A stretch of 5,573 nt of DNA, from the NCBI GenBank assembly GCA_028277295.1, contig JANQGN010000113.1, forward strand, positions 1 to 5,573, read 5' to 3'. Positions within the stretch are counted from its first letter, which is position 1. Each line of letters opens with the position of its first letter. Positions 1 to 5,159 of this stretch are shown piece after piece. The position numbers and the translations under genes were made by a program. Below the pieces are notes generated by a model that worked only from the letters and a program-made list of their open reading frames with translations, was not told where the DNA came from and ran no database searches. The stretch is from Rhodospira sp. Its GTDB lineage: Bacteria; Pseudomonadota; Alphaproteobacteria; Rhodospirillales; Rhodospirillaceae.

Positions 1-723
1 GCCCACCTTGTCGATGGGATGCACGGCCCCGGTGCGCATCATGCGCATGCGCATGCCCTTGCGGAAGGTGCCGTCGATGACCCGCACCAGGGTGACCACG
101 CCCAGGTAGGGATCGTACCAGCTATCCACCAGCAGCGCCTTGGGCGGGGCGCCGGCGTCGCCCTGGGGCGGCGGCAGGCGCCTGACCAGCGCCTCCAGCA
201 CCTCGGGCACGCCCAGGCCGGTCTTGGCGGAGATGGGCAACGCCTCGCTGGCGTCGATGCCGATGACGTCCTCGATCTGCTCCTTGATGCGGTCGGGCTC
301 GGCGGCCGGCAGGTCGATCTTGTTGAGGACGGGCACGATCTCCAGGTCATTGTCCAGCGCCAGGTAGACGTTGGCCAGGGTCTGCGCCTCCACCCCCTGG
401 GAGGCATCCACGACCAGCAACGCCCCCTCACAGGCGGCCAGGGAGCGCGACACCTCATACGAGAAGTCCACATGCCCCGGGGTGTCCATGAGATTGATGG
501 CGTAGGTCTGGCCATCGGACGCCTGGTAGGTCAGCCGCACGGTCTGGGCCTTGATGGTGATGCCGCGCTCGCGCTCGATGTCCATGCTGTCGAGCACCTG
601 CTCCTTCATCTCGCGGTCGTCCAGCCCGCCGCACATTTGAATCATGCGGTCGGCCAGGGTCGATTTCCCATGGTCGATATGGGCGATGATGGCGAAGTTG
701 CGAATGTGGGACAGGTCGGTCAT
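1..723 (-). CDS. lepA: Translation elongation factor 4 (LepA/EF-4), N-terminal part
   Basis: Membrane-associated or cytosolic translational GTPase that binds the ribosome and affects initiation/elongation, proposed to back-translocate or remodel stalled ribosomes. The minus strand reads an unbroken 241-codon frame from ATG at 723-721 to the window edge. The G domain is complete and canonical: AHIDHGKS P-loop at residues 14-21, switch I ERERGITIKA at 50-59, DTPGH at 80-84, NKID at 134-137 and SAK at 165-167. The start of domain II follows, with DSWYDPYLGVV at 200-210 and the run to IDKVG at 237-241. The DSMDIERERGITIKAQTVRL stretch separates LepA from EF-G, TypA and EF-Tu. The family is about 600 residues, so roughly 60% of the protein lies outside the window. 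The start fits the usual MTDxxxIRNFAIIAHIDHGKST beginning of the family; no strong Shine-Dalgarno is visible before it, only a weak CCGAG. It is transcribed divergently from the DUF2336 gene. No frameshift or missing key residue was seen. Confidence 0.98.
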   Translation of the reverse strand, partial: MTDLSHIRNFAIIAHIDHGKSTLADRMIQMCGGLDDREMKEQVLDSMDIERERGITIKAQTVRLTYQASDGQTYAINLMDTPGHVDFSYEVSRSLAACEGALLVVDASQGVEAQTLANVYLALDNDLEIVPVLNKIDLPAAEPDRIKEQIEDVIGIDASEALPISAKTGLGVPEVLEALVRRLPPPQGDAGAPPKALLVDSWYDPYLGVVTLVRVIDGTFRKGMRMRMMRTGAVHPIDKVG

Positions 724-917
724 GTCTCGGAAGGCCAGGGGTTGGGGCCACGATGGGCCGCGTCGGAAGGCGGACGATAGGGGCAATCGCGGTCGCGTTC
801 AACAGATGCCCGCGCGCTCTCCCCGCCCGCTCCCGTCCCATCCCGCCAGGTCCCCGCGAAGGCCCCGCCGCCGCAAGCAATGAGCCTGTATATTTTTCCA
901 GGAATAGTCTATATCCT

Positions 918-951
918 TTGTCTTAGGAAAGGCCATGCTATGGCATATACT
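918..951 (+). promoter_or_regulatory. Possible sigma-70 type promoter for the DUF2336 gene
   Basis: A TATACT hexamer at 946-951 matches five of six bases of the -10 consensus. A poor -35 match, TTAGGA at 923-928, lies 17 bases upstream; TTGTCT at 918-923 is a better hexamer but is 22 bases away. The region is AT-rich against a GC-rich background. Transcription from here would begin near 958 and give a leader of about 75 bases containing the hairpin at 978-1014, consistent with the ATG at 1034 and not the ATG at 935. A short dyad, GCCAT-gct-ATGGC at 932-944, lies in the spacer and could be an operator. This is from inspection only. Confidence 0.4.
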
Positions 952-977
952 CATGGGAGAATATCCGTTCGTGCCCA

Positions 978-1014
978 AGACCCGACCCGAGGCCGATGGG
1001 CCTCGGTCGGGTCT
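978..1014 (+). promoter_or_regulatory. Strong hairpin in the DUF2336 mRNA leader
   Basis: The arms 978-994 and 999-1014 are complementary over about 16 base pairs with a single bulged C and a four-base GATG loop (995-998). The structure ends six bases before the AGGAG ribosome-binding site at 1021-1025. No T-run follows, so it is not a typical intrinsic terminator. It may influence translation or RNA stability. Alternatively it codes part of a longer N-terminus if the ATG at 935 is used. Confidence 0.55.
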
Positions 1015-1020
1015 CGGACC

Positions 1021-1025
1021 AGGAG
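1021..1025 (+). promoter_or_regulatory. Shine-Dalgarno AGGAG that fixes the DUF2336 start
   Basis: AGGAG sits eight bases upstream of the ATG at 1034, near-ideal spacing. The earlier in-frame ATGs at 935 and 953 have no comparable site, and the sequence between them and 1034 is taken up by a promoter-like hexamer and a hairpin. This is the main reason for choosing 1034. Confidence 0.7.
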
Positions 1026-1033
1026 CAGACGCG

Positions 1034-2275
1034 ATGGGATCCTTAACCGACCAGGAGCCGCCGGGCGAGGTTGACGCCGGCTACCTGCTGGCGCTGGCGC
1101 GGAAGAAGACCGTCGCCTCGCGCACCGCCCTCGCCCAGATCATCGCCACCATGTTCGAACGCGACGCGGACAGCCTGAATGACCGCGAATTCGCGCTGAT
1201 GACCGATATCCTGCGCCGTGTGTTGAAGGAAATTGAGGTCTCGGTGCGCCGGCGCATCGCCGCCGACTTCGCCAGTCGCCCGGACGTGCCCCGCGACTTG
1301 CTCACGTTCCTGGCCAACGATGAGATCGATGTCGCCTATCCGGTCCTCAGTCAGAGCCGGGTGTTACAGGACGCCGACCTGATCGAGGTGATCCACAACC
1401 GCACCCTGGAACACCAACTCGCCGTGGCCGTCCGCTGCGAGGTCAGCGAGGCGGTGTCCAGCGAACTGGTCAACACCGGCAACGAGGCCGTCATCACCGA
1501 GTTGCTGAAGAACCCGGACGCGCGCCTGTCACGGACCACCCTGAGCTACCTGGTGGAGCAGTCCCGGCGGGTCGACGCCTACCGGGAGCCGATCCTGTCG
1601 CGGCGCGAACTGCCGGACGACCTGGCCAAGCGCATGGTGCTCTGGGTGTCGGCGGCCTTGCGCAAGGTGATCGTGGACCGCTTCAAGCTCAACCCCGACG
1701 AGGTGGACACCCTGATCGAATCGGCCGCCCTCCAGGAAGGCGGCACGAAAAACGGCGACGACACCCCCGACCACCCGACGGCCGCCGAGCGCCTGGCCCA
1801 GGAGCTGCGCGACTCCGGCAAGGTGGGGCCGGACGTGATGATCGCGGCCCTTCAGAACGGCGAGGTGTCGCTGTTCATCACCCTGTTCGCCCAGGCCACC
1901 GGGTTGCGGGAGATCCTGGTGCGCCGGCTGCTGTTCGAACCGGGCGGCGAGGGCCTGGCCATTGCCTGCAAGGCACTGGACTTCGCCCGTGAGGACTTCT
2001 CGGTGATCTTCCTGTTTTCGCGCAAGGCGCGGCCGGTCAGTGGCGCCGTGCTGCGCGACGAACACAAGATGGTCATGGACCTGTACGACCGCATGCCGCC
2101 GGATGCCTGCCGCACGGTGCTGGCCCGCTGGGGCCGGGACCGCAACTACCTGAAGGCGCTTCTGGCCATGGACCTGGTGGACACCGCCAGCGACGGCAAC
2201 GGCGACGGTGGCGGCAACGGTGGCGGCAACGGTGGCGGCGATCCCCGCGACGCCCTGACACAGTATGGGGGGTGA
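1034..2275 (+). CDS. DUF2336 domain-containing protein
   Basis: A 413-residue protein of the DUF2336 family (uncharacterised, common in alphaproteobacteria); molecular role unknown. It is predicted cytosolic: no signal peptide or membrane helix is visible and the sequence is mostly charged, amphipathic helix, reminiscent of HEAT-like repeats. The conserved part begins near residue 17 (YLLALARKK) and includes DREFALMTDILRRV, the stretch from RDLLTFLANDEIDVAYPVL to HNRTLEHQLAVAVR, NTGNEAVITELLKNPDARLS, and a C-terminal block with FITLFAQATGLREILVRRLLFEPGGEGLAIACKAL, all in family style. Residues 387-413 form a Gly/Asn/Asp-rich tail made of a 12-base DNA repeat. The start at 1034 is chosen from AGGAG eight bases upstream; an ATG at 935 would add 33 residues encoded across a promoter-like hexamer and a hairpin. 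It is divergent from lepA and has no close downstream partner, so it is probably monocistronic. Family assignment is sure; function is not inferred. Confidence 0.93.
   Translation: MGSLTDQEPPGEVDAGYLLALARKKTVASRTALAQIIATMFERDADSLNDREFALMTDILRRVLKEIEVSVRRRIAADFASRPDVPRDLLTFLANDEIDVAYPVLSQSRVLQDADLIEVIHNRTLEHQLAVAVRCEVSEAVSSELVNTGNEAVITELLKNPDARLSRTTLSYLVEQSRRVDAYREPILSRRELPDDLAKRMVLWVSAALRKVIVDRFKLNPDEVDTLIESAALQEGGTKNGDDTPDHPTAAERLAQELRDSGKVGPDVMIAALQNGEVSLFITLFAQATGLREILVRRLLFEPGGEGLAIACKALDFAREDFSVIFLFSRKARPVSGAVLRDEHKMVMDLYDRMPPDACRTVLARWGRDRNYLKALLAMDLVDTASDGNGDGGGNGGGNGGGDPRDALTQYGG
2207..2242 (+). repeat. Three tandem 12-base units encoding a GGGN tail
   Basis: The unit GGTGGCGGCAAC occurs at 2207-2218 and 2219-2230, with a third copy at 2231-2242 ending GAT in place of AAC. 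A related GGCAACGGCGAC precedes it at 2195-2206. It lies in frame inside the DUF2336 gene and encodes GGGN-GGGN-GGGD, a flexible low-complexity tail. Because the unit is a multiple of three, copy-number change would keep the frame. Confidence 0.9.
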
Positions 2276-2546
2276 GGGCCGTCGCGGCTCCGGGATCCGC
2301 CTGGCGCATCACGTGGACGGTGAAGCCGGTGTGTTCGGCGACCCGCGCCCAGGCCCGGTCGGCCGTCGGGACCGGGGCCGCGCGGGACCGTGCCAGCGCA
2401 CGACAGGCTCGATACCCCAGGGACAGCCCCGCCGCGCCCTGCCGAAGGGTGATTGCATATGGACCGAAAGGGTTTGGCCTGCCAGAGCAAACGACCATCG
2501 CACCAGACATCATAGGCGGCATGGCTGGCGACGATACCCGTGACAC

Positions 2547-2649
2547 GTCATTGCGAACCCGCGTCATAAGACGCGGGCGACGCAATCCAGGGGCGGAGGT
2601 CGTGCCAGGTGCCCTGGATTGCGTCGGTGCTCACGCTCCTCGCAATGAC
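2547..2649. repeat. Nested palindromic repeat element (REP/MITE-like)
   Basis: Outer arms GTCATTGCGA (2547-2556) and TCGCAATGAC (2640-2649) are perfect 10-base inverted repeats. Inside, 2578-2592 (CGACGCAATCCAGGG) pairs perfectly over 15 bases with 2612-2626. A third, perfect 8-base-pair hairpin with an ATAA loop lies at 2558-2577 between the outer and inner left arms. The CATTGCGA / GCAATCCAGG / CCTGGATTGC / TCGCAATG word set recurs in dispersed repeats of many bacterial genomes, to my knowledge. No transposase or coding frame belongs to it, so it would be non-autonomous or a structural RNA/DNA repeat. Confidence 0.8.
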
Positions 2650-2758
2650 AGATCAAGCATCGCTGTTCAAATGCGATCACCCTGCGCCCTGCTGTCCTCC
2701 CCCTGGCGCGCCCACACCCCAGCGGTGTAAGCCTGATCCTTCCGTGTGACACCACCAC

Positions 2759-2764
2759 GAAGGA
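2759..2764 (+). promoter_or_regulatory. Shine-Dalgarno GAAGGA favouring the GTG 2776 start of the MFS gene
   Basis: GAAGGA lies 11 bases upstream of GTG at 2776, slightly long spacing but the only purine-rich site nearby. The earlier in-frame GTG at 2746 has no such site, and this motif would fall inside its coding region. Confidence 0.5.
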
Positions 2765-2775
2765 CCCACCCTCGC

Positions 2776-4068
2776 GTGACCGATCCCGCCGCGCCGCCCG
2801 CCGCCGATCCCCATCCCCGCCCGCGCCTGGTCATCGTCTCGGCCTGCGGGGCCGAGGTGCTGACCATGGTCGGCGTGTTCGCCTTCGCCACCCTGCTCCC
2901 CGGGTTCATCGCCGACTGGAACCTCAGCAGCACCCAGGCCGGCTGGATCGGCGGCATCGTGTTCGCCGGCTATGCGCTGGCGGCACCGGTGCTGGTGGCG
3001 CTCACCGACCGCGTCGATGCCCGCTGGGTGTTCGCGGGCGGGGCGGCGCTGGCGGGCGCCGCCAACCTGGCCTTCGCCTGGCTGGCGGATGGGTTCTGGA
3101 GTGCCTTGATCCTGCGCGGCCTGGCCGGCGTGGGCTTGGCCGGCACCTACATGCCTGGCCTGCGGATGATGGTCGACCGCCTGGCGCCACATCGTCGGGC
3201 CGGCGCCGTGCCGCTCTACACGGCGAGCTTCAGCCTGGGCAGCGCCGGATCGTACCTGATCCCCGGACTGGTCGCCGAGGCCGCCGGGTGGCAGGCGGCC
3301 TTTGTGGTGAGCGGCCTGGCGGCGCTGGCGGCGATGCCGCTGCTGGCCTGGCTGCGCCGTCACCCACCCGAACAGCCCGAGGGCGCGCCCGGCGCGCTGC
3401 TGGACTTCCGCCCCATCCTGGCCAGCAAGGCCGCCATGGGCTACGTGCTCGGCTACGCGGCGCACATGTGGGAGCTGTTCGCCTTCCGGGCCTGGGTGGT
3501 GGCGTTCCTGGGGTTCGCGCTGGCGGCCGGCGGAGAGGCCGCGGCCGGATCCTGGTGGGGTGGCGGGGGCCTGCTGTCACCGGGCAGCGTGGCCACCCTG
3601 GGGGCGCTGGTGGCCATGGCCTGCAGCATCGGCGGCGCCCGCCTGGCGACGCGCCGGGGCCGCGCGGGAACGATCCAGATCTACATGGCGCTGTCGGCGG
3701 CGCTCGCCCTGACCTTCGGCTGGCTGGCGGCATTGCCCTACCCGCTGGTGGCGCTGCTGGCGCTGGTGTACGCTGGCCTGATCCAGCTCGATTCGGCCGC
3801 CCTGACCACCGGCGCGGTGGACAACGCGCCGCGCGGCCGCCGGGGCGCCATGCTGGCGGTGCACTCCCTGCTGGGGTTCGGCGCCGCCTTCCTGGGGCCG
3901 CTGGCCTTCGGCGCCACCCTGGATCTGACCGGCGGACATCAGACACCGGCGGCCTGGGGCATGGCCTTTGTCCTGGTGGCCCTGGTGGGCGTCAGCGGCA
4001 TTCCCGCGCTGGCCCTGGCGCGCGCCCCGCGCCGAGGGACAGGACCTGACGCGGCGGCCCCCCATTGA
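2776..4068 (+). CDS. Major facilitator superfamily (MFS) transporter
   Basis: Inner-membrane secondary transporter of 430 residues, typical MFS length; the substrate cannot be told from sequence. Twelve hydrophobic segments are visible at roughly 18-46, 56-76, 83-104, 108-130, 146-170, 174-193, 221-249, 270-288, 300-318, 322-340, 358-382 and 392-415, with a hydrophilic central loop at 194-220 between the two six-helix halves. The loop between helices 2 and 3 reads ALTDRVDARWVF, a variant of MFS motif A. Helix 4 begins LRGLAGVGLAGTYMPGLRMMVDR, and helix 5 to 6 carries LGSAGSYLIPGLVAEAAGWQAAF, the motif C region with the usual GWxxxF. Helix 7 has AAHMWELFAFRAW. GTG at 2776 is preferred over GTG at 2746 because of GAAGGA at 2759-2764; the difference is ten residues of the cytosolic N-terminus. 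It is followed after 65 bases by a small membrane protein gene in the same direction. Drug or metabolite efflux is possible but not shown. Confidence 0.93.
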   Translation: MTDPAAPPAADPHPRPRLVIVSACGAEVLTMVGVFAFATLLPGFIADWNLSSTQAGWIGGIVFAGYALAAPVLVALTDRVDARWVFAGGAALAGAANLAFAWLADGFWSALILRGLAGVGLAGTYMPGLRMMVDRLAPHRRAGAVPLYTASFSLGSAGSYLIPGLVAEAAGWQAAFVVSGLAALAAMPLLAWLRRHPPEQPEGAPGALLDFRPILASKAAMGYVLGYAAHMWELFAFRAWVVAFLGFALAAGGEAAAGSWWGGGGLLSPGSVATLGALVAMACSIGGARLATRRGRAGTIQIYMALSAALALTFGWLAALPYPLVALLALVYAGLIQLDSAALTTGAVDNAPRGRRGAMLAVHSLLGFGAAFLGPLAFGATLDLTGGHQTPAAWGMAFVLVALVGVSGIPALALARAPRRGTGPDAAAPH

Positions 4069-4092
4069 CGCGCGCCGTCGGCCCCCTATGTC
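4065..4092 (+). promoter_or_regulatory. Weak promoter candidate before the small membrane protein gene
   Basis: TTGACG (4065-4070), five of six -35 consensus bases and overlapping the MFS stop codon, is followed 16 bases later by TATGTC (4087-4092), a poor -10 match. It would allow the small membrane protein gene to be transcribed apart from the MFS gene. Co-transcription across the 65-base gap is equally possible. Confidence 0.25.
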
Positions 4093-4133
4093 ATGAAAAC
4101 GTAGGACAGACCAGAACAGGACAGAGAGGCCCG

Positions 4134-4523
4134 ATGAGCGCTCCCGCCCCCCAGTCGACTCCCGACGCGCCCCGGCACCTCTCGTCCGGGGAGACGGGTG
4201 GCCGTCGCCGCTCTGGCCCCATCCTGCGTGTGGTCCGCCTGACCATCGGGAGTCTGCTTCTGGTGGTGGGCGTTGTCGTCTGGATCATGCCCATTCCCCT
4301 CGGCTTCCTGATCGTGGCCGGCGCCCTGTACCTTCTGGCGTCCGAATCCGAGACGGTGCGCACCAGCATTCGCGGCGTGCGCCGCCGCCTTCCGGCGCTT
4401 GACAAGGGAATGCGGGGGATGGCCCATCGCCTCCCCCGAGGCGTGATGCATATGATCCGCGACACCGACCCGCACCCCCCCGCCGGCCCATGCTGTCGCA
4501 AGGCTCAGGCGGAAGCGGCGTGA
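4134..4523 (+). CDS. Small two-helix membrane protein, PGPGW-like
   Basis: Predicted inner-membrane protein of 129 residues, function unknown. A polar, Pro/Arg-rich N-terminus (1-29) precedes two hydrophobic segments, about 33-51 and 54-69, joined by a tight MPIPLG turn (52-57). An Arg-rich, basic cytosolic region follows (76-109). The pattern of two short helices around a Pro-Gly turn, then a basic segment, resembles PGPGW-type small transmembrane proteins, with PIPLG in place of PGPGW; I treat this as a likeness, not a firm assignment. The ATG at 4134 is preceded by GAGAGG (4124-4129), four bases away, a rather short spacing. The open frame extends back to a TTG at 4065 overlapping the MFS stop; that start is disfavoured as it lacks a Shine-Dalgarno site and family-like sequence. 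Two Cys are adjacent near the C-terminus (120-121). Same direction as the MFS gene. Confidence 0.78.
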   Translation: MSAPAPQSTPDAPRHLSSGETGGRRRSGPILRVVRLTIGSLLLVVGVVVWIMPIPLGFLIVAGALYLLASESETVRTSIRGVRRRLPALDKGMRGMAHRLPRGVMHMIRDTDPHPPAGPCCRKAQAEAA

Positions 4524-4527
4524 CTCC

Positions 4528-4668
4528 ATGAACCTGCGGCCGGCCTGCGCGAAGGTGCATGTCGGCTCGCTGCACGCCTGGTGCGCCGGCACTGTGTTCG
4601 AGGAAGACCACGCCCACGGGGTGCGCCAGCGTGTCACGGCTCCGGAGCTGCTGGCGGCCATCGAGTGA
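4528..4668 (+). CDS. Possible 46-residue small protein with Cys and His
   Basis: A short frame begins with ATG four bases after the stop of the small membrane protein gene and ends with TGA at 4666-4668. It encodes 46 residues, starting MNLRPACAKVHVGSLHAWC and ending VTAPELLAAIE. By my count 40 of the 45 codons after the ATG end in G or C, matching real genes in this window. It has Cys at 7 and 19 and His at 11, 16, 28 and 30, with no membrane helix. The nearest Shine-Dalgarno-like GGAAG (4511-4515) is 12 bases upstream, so translation might depend on coupling to the preceding gene. A perfect GC hairpin begins 22 bases past the stop, as expected at the end of a transcription unit. I recognise no family. 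It could be a chance frame, since high GC alone favours G/C-ending codons. Confidence 0.4.
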   Translation: MNLRPACAKVHVGSLHAWCAGTVFEEDHAHGVRQRVTAPELLAAIE

Positions 4669-4690
4669 TCCCAAGACGAGACACCCACCC

Positions 4691-4714
4691 GCCCCGCGCC
4701 GCCCGGCGCGGGGC
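4691..4714 (+). terminator. GC-rich hairpin, likely transcription terminator without a T-run
   Basis: GCCCCGCGCC (4691-4700) and GGCGCGGGGC (4705-4714) form a perfect 10-base-pair stem with a GCCC loop. It lies 22 bases after the 46-codon ORF and about 170 after the small membrane protein gene. There is no T-run, which is usual for stem-only terminators proposed in GC-rich bacteria but lowers certainty. Confidence 0.5.
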
Positions 4715-4871
4715 GCATGTCCGCCTCCGCTCCCGTGGACACGCTCAGATGTGGCGAAGCGCGCCGTTTTGTGGCAAGAAAAGCCCTTGGGATGACGGTG
4801 GCCTCAGGCGGCCATCAGCAATGAGGACCCCATGCCCCTGATTCGGTGGACATCTCGCCACGCGCGACACC

Positions 4872-5075
4872 ATGAGCGACGACGATCGGCGCCCGCCCGA
4901 CGCCCCGGCCACCCCGTCGGCGTCCGGCCCGCCCGCGCGTTCGCCAAGGTCCATCGTTCTCATCAGGGTTAGAGCAAATCCCGAGCGATCCGAACCGGAT
5001 CGCGACGACGATTTGCTTCAATATCAGACTCTTAAAGCACTGTGGGTGAGTCCGAGATTACCCACCATGCTCTAA
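4872..5075 (+). pseudogene. Possible gene start interrupted by a palindromic repeat
   Basis: A 67-residue frame opens with MSDDDRRPPDAPATPS at 4872. The first 32 codons (to about 4967) lie in ordinary GC-rich DNA, with 28 of 32 ending in G or C by my count. From 4969 the frame runs through the palindromic element, and its TAA stop is exactly the last three bases of that element. This could be the remnant of a gene into which the repeat inserted, or a chance Pro-rich frame. No Shine-Dalgarno site is evident and no family is recognised. Confidence 0.2.
4969..5075. repeat. Palindromic repeat element with TTAGAGCA / TGCTCTAA ends
   Basis: The ends TTAGAGCA (4969-4976) and TGCTCTAA (5068-5075) are perfect inverted repeats. 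Inside the left half, AGCAAATC (4973-4980) pairs with GATTTGCT (5010-5017), enclosing a perfect 8-base-pair hairpin, GCGATCCG-AAC-CGGATCGC, at 4985-5003. In the right half, GTGGGTGA (5042-5049) pairs with TTACCCAC (5058-5065) through one G-T pair. Elements bounded by TTAGAGCA-type palindromes are scattered through alphaproteobacterial genomes, to my knowledge. It is AT-richer than its surroundings and carries no transposase. Confidence 0.8.
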
Positions 5076-5159
5076 GGGATGAGGGAACCGGACTCTCCCG
5101 AACGCGGCGCGCGGGCATCACCGTTCCCTGCTCGCCTCCGGTTCAGGACCCGTGGAATC

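Larger units (their letters stand above)
724..1033. other. Divergent intergenic region between lepA and the DUF2336 gene
   Basis: About 310 bases with no convincing gene. The first part (724-880) is GC-rich and featureless to the eye. From about 886 to 960 the composition shifts abruptly to AT-rich, which stands out in this GC-rich window and is where promoters for one or both divergent genes would be expected. The last part (978-1025) holds a strong hairpin and the ribosome-binding site of the DUF2336 gene. The DUF2336 frame is open back to an ATG at 935, so part of this region would be coding if that start were used. Confidence 0.7.
2276..2775. other. Long intergenic region between the DUF2336 and MFS genes
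   Basis: About 500 bases without a supported gene. Just after the DUF2336 stop, 2276-2450 is GC-rich with long open frames on both strands that match no family I recognise. An imperfect GC-rich hairpin (2352-2360 with 2370-2379, one bulge) lies about 75 bases past the stop with no T-run, so it is only a weak terminator candidate. Bases 2440-2546 are of more mixed composition. A nested inverted-repeat element occupies 2547-2649. Bases 2650-2775 contain the upstream region of the MFS gene; I see no convincing -35/-10 pair there. Confidence 0.6.
4669..5159. other. Intergenic region before the GNAT gene
   Basis: About 490 bases with no confident gene. It holds a terminator-like hairpin at 4691-4714, a stretch of mixed composition (4715-4870) with no recognisable motif, a Pro-rich short frame beginning at 4872, a palindromic element at 4969-5075, and an 84-base stretch before the GNAT start. 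Within that last stretch, GAACCGGA and TCCGGTTC form a widely spaced 8-base inverted repeat (about 5084-5091 and 5137-5144). I see no convincing promoter for the GNAT gene. Confidence 0.6.

Noticed and set aside
39..515. 158-codon minus-strand frame and a 253-codon plus-strand frame (19-780) over lepA
   Set aside because: Both are out-of-frame or antisense shadows of lepA, whose true frame shows all GTPase motifs and runs off the window edge.
935..1033. Upstream ATG at 935 as the DUF2336 start
   Set aside because: No Shine-Dalgarno site there; the extra 33 codons span a TATACT hexamer and a strong hairpin, while AGGAG is well placed before 1034.
1529..2065. 178-codon minus-strand frame antisense to the DUF2336 gene
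   Set aside because: Rich in His, Gln and Gly as expected for the antisense of a GC-rich gene; no family features or start signal.
2073..2585. 170-codon minus-strand frame crossing the end of the DUF2336 gene
   Set aside because: It overlaps the DUF2336 coding end and part of the palindromic element, with poly-Arg/Pro/Cys stretches where it mirrors the GGGN repeat. Kept only as a weak remnant observation.
3230..4049. Long frames on both strands within the MFS gene (238 codons minus, 253 codons plus)
   Set aside because: Arg/Pro/Gly-rich shadows of the MFS frame, which alone shows regular membrane helices.
4103..4124. AGGACAG direct repeat (4103-4109 and 4118-4124) before the small membrane protein gene
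   Set aside because: Only two 7-base copies; easily chance or purine-rich leader sequence.
4065..4133. TTG at 4065 overlapping the MFS stop as a coupled start for the small membrane protein
   Set aside because: It lacks a ribosome-binding site, and the ATG at 4134 has GAGAGG upstream and gives a sensible N-terminus.
4086..4742. 218-codon minus-strand frame opposite the small membrane protein and the 46-codon ORF
   Set aside because: His/Gln/Asp-rich where it mirrors the hydrophobic helices, and it reads across the terminator-like hairpin; no recognisable domain.
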